Assembly: GCA_001939145.1 (NCBI GenBank)
Contig: LSRX01000709.1
Location: 163,315 to 227,314, forward strand
Reading direction: 5' to 3'
DNA: 64,000 nucleotides
From: Symbiodinium microadriaticum
Lineage: Eukaryota > Sar > Dinophyceae > Suessiales > Symbiodiniaceae
The translations under genes and the position numbers were made by a program. The notes below the pieces were generated by a model. The model did not search any database. It was not told the DNA's origin and worked only from the letters and a program-made list of their open reading frames with translations. Shown piece after piece: positions 1 through 9,900 of this stretch (the first letter of the stretch is position 1; each line of letters begins with the position of its first letter).

Positions 1-3000
1 TCCACATACGAGATTCTCGTGACCCTGCTTTGTCAGGCCCGCCAAATGATATGAGAAACAGAAAGTAGAAGAAGCCGCAGAGGGGTCTTAGATGTTCAGC
101 ATCGTTTATTAGTTGCATCATATCGGATTTCTGGGTTTCCGTGTGAACAGCAAGAGGCAGTCAGGTGTAATGGAGATCCCCTGTCTCCTGTCTGTTTCGG
201 CAGGCTCTGAAACATGGACGGGCCCGGAAACTGGCTGCCGAGGCCGTTGAGCGACCTGGTTGGCGGATTGCGGTTATCGGGGGGTGGACACTCGAGAGTG
301 AGATATAGAAGATCACAGGCACAGTATACATCAATACGCATACGTGCATGCCTGCATGCACGTGCGACTTTGAGGGAGGTTCGTGCCTTCACTCAAAGAC
401 TCAGTGCGGAATACTGTACCCCGGTTTCAACAGCTAGGCCCTTAGGCCGTCCCCCATCTGGAAAAGTATTAGACACGATTAGACCCCCAAAGCGACTTCA
501 ACAACATGTAAACGCACTCAGGACGTTGGGTGTAAGCCCCGGCTGCGCCGCCATGTTTGTGGCCGCAGCGAGGGCGGCCCTCATCTCAGGACCTCCCGTT
601 TTTGCAGGGTGCTCCAGCGGAGAGCCGCACCATCAATGGAGTAATCACCAGCACTAGCTGTGCGATGCAATGCATCATGTGCGGCCCAAATGGCGCGAAG
701 CCTTGTGCCAGTGCAGGATGGGCTACCGGTAGCAAGCTGGGGTTGTTTCGAAACGTACCAAGTCTCGCTGCTGGCTGGCGATGAATGCAGGTCCCTTTAC
801 AGGTCACAGGTTTGATGCTGTCGAGCAGCAGTTTTGAAAACTCCAGAGCGGGAGGAGACACCGCAGCGGCCGCCGCTGCTGTCAAGCGCGCGCGGAAGAC
901 CCTCGCGCGGGAGGGTGAGCTCTTGGGGCTCAACCTGATCTCACAAGATCTGAGAAGTGCGCATGAGGGCATGTTAATGTCCTGGGATTGTCTTGATTTT
1001 TGATAGCGACCAAGATGTTGACGCTTGAAGGTAGTTCTGTTGCAAGTCTTTATCTTTACTTTGGTGTCATGCCCAGCTTTCATTGCACAGCTGGCAAAGC
1101 ATTCCAGCAAGTATCGGTGGGGCAAGGCTTGGGTGGAGTGTTCGGACCAAGCGCTGTTCGGAAGCTCGTGCTGAGTACCGGTGTGCGAACCTTAAGTCGA
1201 TGTGATGGGATGGGAGAGCGCTGAGCATCCAGCTCTGAGGTCTTAAATCACCACAAAACGCAGTGTGCTTAGCACAGCTAGCAGCCGGTAGCCTGTCAGA
1301 GAACAGGTTCTCTGAAAAGAAGCTCTCCAACTTTGCCGGCAGCGGTGGCAAGCAACTTGCAAGAGTATGCTTAGGGTTGCTCGTGGGTTTTCACAGTGTA
1401 TCCGTACGCATAGCTTGTGCGATGCCAGCTGAGCTACTGGTAGCAGTGGTGAGCCTTCAGGTTTCACAGATTTCAGCCTTCAAGGTTCCCAGGCCTCATT
1501 TACCCTCGAGGCGCGGCACGAAGAAGTGGGCCTCGGACGGTGCCGAGAGCGATGCGCGAGCGCGGAGTCTCGAGGTATTCCAGGACCATCGGCAGAGGCC
1601 GAGCCCCCGTGTATTCGGCTTGTGCTGAACTGTCAAAGCGAACCAGCCTTTGAAAGCGTCGCATCTCAAGAATTGCATATGAAGTGGCCAGGGCGAGGTG
1701 CTTTAAGCAAATGCTTAATCTTGTCTTGCAAGCCTCGCACTCTGAGCTCTCACCAGGGAGATCCTGGCCGACCTGAAGGAAATCGAAGCCTTGCTGCCAG
1801 GCTCGGAGCCTGGCGCCAAGGCGCCCGAAGGATGCAGGGACAGATGTGGATTTCGGTGCAAGCTCGTGGGTGAAAGGCTTGGGCCACAAGGCTGATAGGC
1901 AGGGTTCAGAGATTCAAAGTGCAGTCTTATCGTTGCACTGGCACCAAAACACAGGTGCCTGCAATCGACCTCCCCAAGCTCTTCATGCTGCTCTGTTGGC
2001 ATGGCGAGAGCGGGTAGAGAAAGGAGGCTTCCGAGGGGTCGTGGCGACTCGACCTGGGTGCTGCAGCGTTGGAACCCTGAAGCCTGGGCCTTTTGCTTTC
2101 TCCAAGGCGAACTCTCTGCTTCGAGGACTATGGGGACAGCCAGACAGCCGCAAGCGAATCGCTTGCGCAGGCTATCTCAGGGAATAGGAACTTCCTGTCC
2201 GAAAGCCTTTCGAACTTGCGCACTGCCGTCTCAGGCCTTGCACCGCCGCCTGTGTGAGAAGTTGGGTTTGGAGAACGGGACCGATGCTGCTGAGAAGCTT
2301 GGCATTTCCAGAGTCTTTGCCCCGCAGCCGCATCGCTTAATGTGCCAGTCATATTCGATGTGCTTCGCTCCATGCGCTCACGTCACCACTTGTGTGTCGG
2401 ACCGTTAGCATCGCCAAGCTCGTTGCCCAAGTTGCTTGAGGACGGTTCGGCAGAAGTTCCGCACTCTGACGGGCAAAGGCTCCAAGAAGCGGAAAGCCAC
2501 GGAGGGGACCGAGGCTAGCACCCGGGAGAGCGCAGGTAAGCCAGGCTCCGCTGAATCAGTCAAGCCGCGAGTCAAGCCTTGGGCATAGTGGGGCTATCTT
2601 CTCGAGCTCTTCCAGCCAAGAAGCCCTCAGCAGATATGCTTGGCCTTGGCCGTTCCACCCTGCCCAGGCCTAAGCAAATTGCCACATCTCACCTCAGTCT
2701 TTTCTCTCCCGGATGCTGGGGCCTGGGCCATCCTGGGCCCTAGACTCTCTTCCTCGATCTGCTGTGTTTCGCGGGCGCGAGGCCACCGTGCCCAGGGCTC
2801 GCATCGATTTGCGCGGCCTTTTCGCTGAGCCTGGTGAGGACTGATGCATGTTGTGTCAACATCGGGCCGATTAGTCAGCTGCTTAGAGAAACATGTCATC
2901 AGCAGCGATACCATGCTATGTTTACCGCTTATTTGTGTTCATATCCTCTATCATCTGGATTTTTTTGGCGTCATCGGAGCATTCATCATGATGCTTCTGC

Positions 3001-3177
3001 CGCACCTGCCCCTGCCATGTGCTTCCTTTGCTTTTGCCCCTCCTCCTCCGCCTGCTCCCTCCTCCTTGCCTCCCTCTTCCTCTGCTACCACTGCTGCTAC
3101 TGCTAGGTCTCACCCGCATGCAACAAGAAAAACAGCAACGCTGTTGTTGCTACTGCTTCTTTTGCGAGACCCACTGC
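1..3177. other. Region without a recognisable gene
   Basis: Several open frames of 60-180 codons exist on both strands, but none shows a recognisable domain, a consistent composition or an obvious start context. The end of the stretch (about 2990-3110) is pyrimidine-rich (CCT/GCT tracts) and leads into the GAT microsatellite upstream of the LINE. I see no RNA gene or mobile element here. Confidence 0.5.
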
Positions 3178-3179
3178 CG

Positions 3180-3185
3180 GTGATG

Positions 3186-3217
<32 letters not shown>

Positions 3218-3241
3218 GATGATGATGATGACGATGATGAA
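3180..3241. repeat. (GAT)n microsatellite, 5' side of the LINE
   Basis: About 20 near-perfect GAT/TGA triplets with single interruptions (GGT, ACG). The tract ends about 40 bases before the ORF1 ATG of the LINE. A matching GAT tract stands at the other end of the element, suggesting that the repeat marks its termini or its insertion target. Confidence 0.95.
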
Positions 3242-3279
3242 GCCCCTTGGCCCGAGTGATTTTGGAAATCTCGAATAGC

Positions 3280-3906
3280 ATGAGCCATGGATCCAGAGGG
3301 AAGGGCAGAGGCGATGAGAGAACACCGCCTGCAGCCTCGGAAGACAGGAACCCTGCTCAGGATGGCGATCTTTCTGGTCGCAGGTTTTCAGCTCGGCTGT
3401 ACGATGGCAACCCAGCTCGAGGTCCAGAAGCAGAACAACGGCGAACCAGCCGGAGTCGGTCCCCGCCTCGGGGCCCACCTCCACCTCCTGGTGCCCTACT
3501 ACGACCACCCGCTGGCTCGCGACGCAGAACCTCTGGAGATCCCCAGACTGACAGCTCTCCATCACTGCCCAGCTCCCAGTTCGTGGTCTCTGAGGAAGGT
3601 TCTGAAGAGGCAAGTGATTGTAGCTCGAGCTTCTCGCTCATTCTGCAAGCCGGTCCATTGGACGAAGCTAAAGCCTTCCTACAAGGGCTCTACGCCAATC
3701 AGCTCAGTGAGCTTCAGCCGAACCTCACCACCCGCTCACGAGCAGGCAAGCTGGCATGGTACCAGAGAGATATGGCAGAAGTCGATTGGCACACCCTGTG
3801 TGCCAAAGCAGACCAATACCTGCAAAGCAGCTGGCTGGTGCAATGGCAGAACTGGAAGGTGGCTCACGCCCGTGGGCGACGACATGCAGGCGAGCCCCGA
3901 GCATGA
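3280..3906 (+). CDS. LINE ORF1-like protein, RS/proline-rich N-terminus
   Basis: A 208-codon frame starting at an ATG just after the GAT tract; the frame is open from 3247, but this ATG is the better start. The first ~110 residues are low-complexity and basic, with arginine/serine and proline runs (such as SRSRSPPRGPPPPPG), followed by an acidic serine-rich stretch and then an ordered-looking region with aromatic residues (GLYANQLSEL, KLAWYQRDMAEVDWHTL). Its place before the endonuclease/RT frame fits ORF1 of a LINE, which in known elements binds RNA in the ribonucleoprotein. No RRM, CCHC or esterase motif is visible. The giant frame 3287-10288 overlaps it completely in another phase; the composition here looks more protein-like in this phase, so the giant frame is probably non-coding at its 5' end. 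No specific function can be assigned. Confidence 0.6.
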   Translation: MSHGSRGKGRGDERTPPAASEDRNPAQDGDLSGRRFSARLYDGNPARGPEAEQRRTSRSRSPPRGPPPPPGALLRPPAGSRRRTSGDPQTDSSPSLPSSQFVVSEEGSEEASDCSSSFSLILQAGPLDEAKAFLQGLYANQLSELQPNLTTRSRAGKLAWYQRDMAEVDWHTLCAKADQYLQSSWLVQWQNWKVAHARGRRHAGEPRA

Positions 3907-6900
3907 GATGGCTGCCTTTTTCTGGTGGACACAAACAAGCGTCCCCTGGCGACCACATCCTCTACGAGCCTCCCAGTTCCAGCTCTATGCCTCCCGGGTT
4001 ACTAGGCGACACCGTCGAATAGCACGCTGGACCTGTAATCTCCAACCTCTCTCCCTAATCAGGGCGTGGATACGGCACCGCCCGTGCGCAGCTGCTGGCA
4101 CTGCCAGCCACAGCCAAGCAGGCCGGTCGCCTGACATGCCTGCCTCCCCACTCCCCATACCTTGGGCTCATAACCACATCTCCTCTAAGTCCCCTAGACC
4201 TCTCCATAGGAAACATCACTCAAGTAAAGGCCAACCCGGTCCCAAGTCCGGGGCTAGTCTCAGTACCATCGTTGTTCTAACTTTGTGCCAGCAGACTAGT
4301 GGGGTGAGGGTTGTCCCTGACGTCGTGGCAGGGACTGGACCCGCTTCGGCGGGGAAGCAACACGGCGACACGCCAGTGGGCGACCCCGCGCTCATATACC
4401 TCAGGCAGCACAAGAGGGCCTTTCGCAGGGCGAGAACCCGAGCTGAATCTTCCCCACTGGGGGGCACATACTACAAAGGTAGGTGGCACACCCCTAAGAC
4501 CCTTAATGCCCTTATAGGCCGGCAGCAACCTGCCAACAGGAAGCCCAAAGCCGATCGCTGCTCTGCCAGCTCAAGCTCCAGGCAAGTCCGACCGTTGCGG
4601 TTGTTGTGTTGGAATGCAAGCAGCCTGTCAGGAGGTATTTTTCAAGAATTCATGACTTGGCTAGACCATCATCATTCTGCCAATCAATATCATCTAGTCG
4701 TGCTGCAGGAAACACACTGGAAAAGCACAGCGGATTTCAACAGTGGACAGTGGCAGTGCATACATAGCTCAGGCTACGACTCCCCGAAGCACCCTGAAAA
4801 GTCAAGCGGGATCCTGGTGCTCGCCTCAAGGAAGCATCTACAGGACCTCTCCGTGAAGGAGCTCTTCCCAGGAAGGCTGCTACAGCTACAGGCCACGCTG
4901 CGGTGCACTAACAGACCTCTGACCGCCTTTGTCATCTATCAACATGTGTGGCGGACCCACCTGACTACAGCTGAGAATCACAATCTTCGTGGGCCAATCT
5001 GGCAAGCCCTAGAAGAAGCCTGTGCAAAAGTTCCCAGTAGGAATCACCTGCTGGTGGCTGGTGACTTCAATAGTACCCTTAAGCCCCAGCCTCCCTACAT
5101 TGGCCATGCCTCGACCCCCTCTGATGCCTATAATCACTCTAGAGAATTACAGCAGCTTGTGGTTGACTTAGATCTCTGTGTGTTGAATACTTTCAACAGT
5201 AAACCTCGGCACACCTACTATTCAACACAAACCAAAACTCAGATTGACTTCGTGCTCCAGAGAAGAACAGAGGCCAGAGGTACCGCCTTTAGCACCACAC
5301 CACTGCATGATTTTCCTGTGGGTGCTGCCAGAGAAACCGGGCACAAACCCTTGCATGCCGAGATACCTCTGCTTCCCTTCGGCAGGCTGCCAGAGCCACC
5401 GAAGCGGCCAGAACCCAGGTGCAATATGTCAGCCCTGCAACAAGCCGTGCAGATGCAAACTGCTCAGGCTCGCGCCTTGCTCTGTGACGTCCAGCAGCAG
5501 CTGGAGGCATTCTGCCCTGTTGATGCCAGTCTGTGTCAGCTACACTCCCACATCAACGCTGTTCTCCTGCGAGCAGCCCAGGAGCACTTTCCCTCGGAGG
5601 CTGCCAAAGACAACCGAATCAGTGCAGATCCCAGGTTCAAGGCCTCGGCTACCCACACATGGCAGTTGTATCGCTCCATGCGCCGCCCAGGCCCACGCAC
5701 ACTAGGCGGCCTGCTGCAGCAGTGGAGGCAACTAGTCCTCTTTCGACAAGCTTCCAGAGCTCTACGCCAGCAGAGTAGGCAGCTGAAACGAGAATTTTAT
5801 CAGGAGCAGATCTCTGCTGCTGAACGTGCAGACTCTCAGGGAGACCAGAGAGCTCTTTTCCAGATTGTCAAGAGACTTGGGCCCCGCTCAGGTCGGTGCG
5901 CTTCCCGTCTTCTCACAAAGGACGGGCACCCGATGACTTCCCAGCAACAGCTTGAAGCAATCGTTTCGTTCAGCACACAGGCCTTCGCCTCGAAGGCTGA
6001 TGCTGAGCTGCCTCCTCCTTTGGAGCATGGCCTTGATCTTGAGATACCCTTACTCCAACATAAGCTGTCCAAAGTTGGCATTCGTAAGGCTGTGCCTCCA
6101 CACATTGCTCCAGCAGCAATGTGGAGACTCTGCTCGGACCCGGTGGGAGCCCTGCTGGGCCCTGCCCTTAATAAGCACTACTCCCAAGGTCAGGTTGCGA
6201 GTGCTGAGGGGGACTGGAAAAACACCAATGTGATCTGGTTGCCAAAGCCACATAAGAAGCCAATCACTGTGGCCTCCATGAGGCCCATTGGCCTTCAGAG
6301 CCCGGCGACAAAGTCCTTTGCCAGTGCCTTAAAAGTTGCAGTGATGGAGCATCTTCAGCCTGTTGTCCGAGACCTGCCGCAGTATGCTTATCTTCCCCAT
6401 AGGGGCACAACAGATGCATTACTCAAAGTTCATCAACACTTCGAGCGAACAGCGGCCCTCATCGCTGCCAACAGAATCGATAGGTTCCAGCAGAAAGCGG
6501 GGAAGCAAAGATCAGCATGTGTGGGGGGAGTCTCTTTATCCTTAGACCTCTCCAGTGCATTCGACGGGGTACACAGACCCACTGCTTACCACACCATGCT
6601 GCAACACGGTGTTGATAGAACCACTGTGAACATCATTCAAAGCCTGCACCAGCAGGCTCAGTACCACTTCACAGTGGGAGGCTGCACTGACTTTGTGTGC
6701 ACGACAAACGGCATAAAGCAAGGCTGCACAATAGCCCCAAGCATCTGGGCATTCTTCACGGTGGCTGTAATGCTGAAACTGGTTGAGGCCAGAAGCATGG
6801 AGTGGCTGCAACAAGTCTGCACGCTCTTTGCAGACGACTGCTGGGGCAGCTGGCTCATTCGCACACCCAAAGATGTCGCTCGTGCTGTCGCTGACATTGC

Positions 6901-9900
6901 ACACATCATTGCAGTGCTTGAGGACTTCCACCTCAGTGTCAACTATCAGAAAACCGCTGTCCTGCTGCGCCTCGAAGGCAAGCAAGCGGCACAAGCCTTA
7001 GCTGATTGCACGGTGGAAAAAGAGGGTAACACCTACCTGGAGGTGGACATCACAGGAGTCATCAGGCTCATACCGATCAAATCCCAGCATGAGTATCTGG
7101 GAACCACTGTCTCGTACCACCACAGACAAGACAACAACACTGCCAAACGTATGCAGGCCGGCCAGCTCCGCTACCAAGACATCCGCAGGATCCTGAATGG
7201 CCGTCACGTCCTTACCATCAAACAACGCACCTCATTGTGGCGCTCGTGCATTTACAGCAGCCTTATATACTCCCTACCAGTGGTGGGACTTACGCCCAAA
7301 AGCAACAAGAAGCTTTACACTCAAGCCACCCGACACCTCCGGGCCATAGCTCGACAACCTGCACACCTACATCATACCCCAAACCGAAGCATATGGGAAG
7401 CCAGTGGACTGCAGCCACCAGCGGCTCTCGCGCAACAGCTTCTCCAAACACATCGTGACAAGCTGGCGCAAAACAGCATCCACAGCCCTGACATCACCAA
7501 CTCCGTTGACACTATCGCTTATGTTGACTCCCTCCTTGAGCGTTTTGGTCATCTCCCCATCCACCCTCTTGCTGCCTCATATCACCACAACCCCGATGAT
7601 TGCACCCATACCTGCCCCCAATGCCAGCAGCAGTTCCCCACTGAGAATGCAATGCGCATCCACTGCAAGCTTCAGCATTCTGTGCTACCTGAACATAGCA
7701 CCAGAACACCAACTGACTTCATCGCCCATGTTCATGCCAAGGATGGGCTCCCGCAGTGCTCCCTGTGCCTCAGGCGATTCTACAGGTGGGGCAATCTCAA
7801 AGCCCACATACGTACAGGTGCCTGTGAAAAACTGGGAGGGGATGCTGCCGTCAGGTACCCTGCCAAAGAGGTGACTCCAGCGGAGCCGCAGCAGTCCACA
7901 GTGACTGAATCGACTCAGGCACCACCAACACCGAGCGGCCCCAAGGCTACAGAAACCGAGCCTCAGCAGTCAGCTTTGCCACTTGTGCTGCGCCCAACTT
8001 TTCATGCGGCCTTGCATAACTGGGAGCGGCAACTCAGCACCGCCGATGCACGCAAGGAACTGGCTCAGTACTGTGTCCTCTGTGGTATGTGGATAGCTGA
8101 TAACAAGCACGTCAAGCAACACCACAACAAAGCCCATCACCAGCACATGTCTGACTTGCAATCCAAAGCCCTTGTTCTCTGCACCACTTTTAAAGCACAA
8201 CTCCGGAGAGACAGTAGCTGCCGCTTTTGTGGTGTCAAAGTCGGGGCACCAGGCCGACACAGTCAACAGTGTGCCGTGCTCTTTCAACTTTGCATTGCAG
8301 TCTCCTTTTGCAGGGATGGCCGACACAGATGCTCAGCTGAAGGAGGACATCTACCACGCCTGCTTCCCCAGCGGTCAGACCCCGCTGCTGCAATCACCTG
8401 TGGACCCGAATCAGTCCTTCCCGAACAAGAGGCCACGACCGGAGTTTCGCTCACGAGCACGACCGGGGGATCGAAGGGGACACAACATGTATCACCCCAG
8501 TCCCTTCCAAGCACCTCTGCCATCCAGCGCGGGAGTCTCAGGCGATACCTTCACTCAGATGTGTCGTCTCTTGCTTCGCCACGAGGAGCAACTAGCGCTG
8601 ATCAGGCAGGACCGAGGCCTGATAGTGTTCGTGAAACAGGATCAGCACAGCATCCTCCCAGCCCTCTACAAAGCCTCAGCTACGTGGAACGAGAAAAAGG
8701 AGAAAGCCGCCAACCTGGAGGCCGGCCTCTCCTTGAAGACTGTGCTGCTCTCCTGTGTCATTCGAGAACTCCTGTCGAGACTTCAGACCGTCACATCGAC
8801 AGAGGATGGCAAGGCGAAGCTCCTTGCAGCAGGCTGGATCAACAACGAGGGTCACTGGCTTTATCAACGATGGTGCGCGAAAACCAAACGTCTCATCCGA
8901 GACGAGGATCGCACCCCCTTGACTCACGACAACGCGGTGAGATTGCTCACCTCGTTGAGGGACTCACTCAACGGCGACATCATCCACAAGTTTGCGGCCA
9001 CCCAACCTCTCTACAAGTTGGAGGAAGCCGGGCACCAGAGTGCAACATTCTTCCTGGAAGTGTCACTTCGAGGCAAAGAGTCCGACCTCGTGCATGCCAT
9101 GCTTCTTCAGTTGATCAACAGCTCGTTGACCCACCTGATAGGAATATCAGTGAAACGAGAGAACGGCCAGCGCTGCAAGTTGGCCCAACAAGTCGCGGAA
9201 CTCGTGTTCCGCGGGTAGACCAGGGTCAGCACAACAGGGGCGAAGACACCACGGCCGCACCGGTGCCGTCTGTGTCAGGCCCTCAGCGCCATCCACCTTT
9301 TCGTCTCGCAAATCCCGGGAATCACTGCTACCTCAACGCATACCTATACTCACTGTGGGTTGCCTCATACCATAGTGGTGTTAACAATCTCTTGCCTCAG
9401 GTCGCAGGGGATGTGAATGAGCCTGTCTTGGCTCGTCACCTTTTTGGGTTCCAGCTTCTGGGGTGGCCGCGACCCGAGCAGCAGCACGACATTGCAGAGT
9501 TGATTGATTTCTTAAATCCACGTCTATCGCTGCAACACGTCGTTGGCCAGGTCGAATGCCGACAGCACTCGAGTGATGGGGTTGCGAAGCAGCTCGAGGG
9601 CTCAACAACCAAATGCATCCGGCTCCTTAAGCCCTCTAAGCATAGCCCCAACCTCCAAGACCTTATCAACTTTTGGTTTAGTCAGGACTTCAGGTATGCA
9701 CTGTCCAAGCCGGATCCCTGGTTGTTTCTACAGCTTCCAAGGTTTGCGCAAGCCGATGGCCGCATCAGTAAGGGCAGACAAGCATACCACTGTACGCACC
9801 AGCTTGACATGCCGATCTTCACTGATGTGTCCGCTCTACAAGTTAGATGGGCAGCATACCAGGTTGTAGGATATATCCAACACCATGGTCGAACGGTTGA

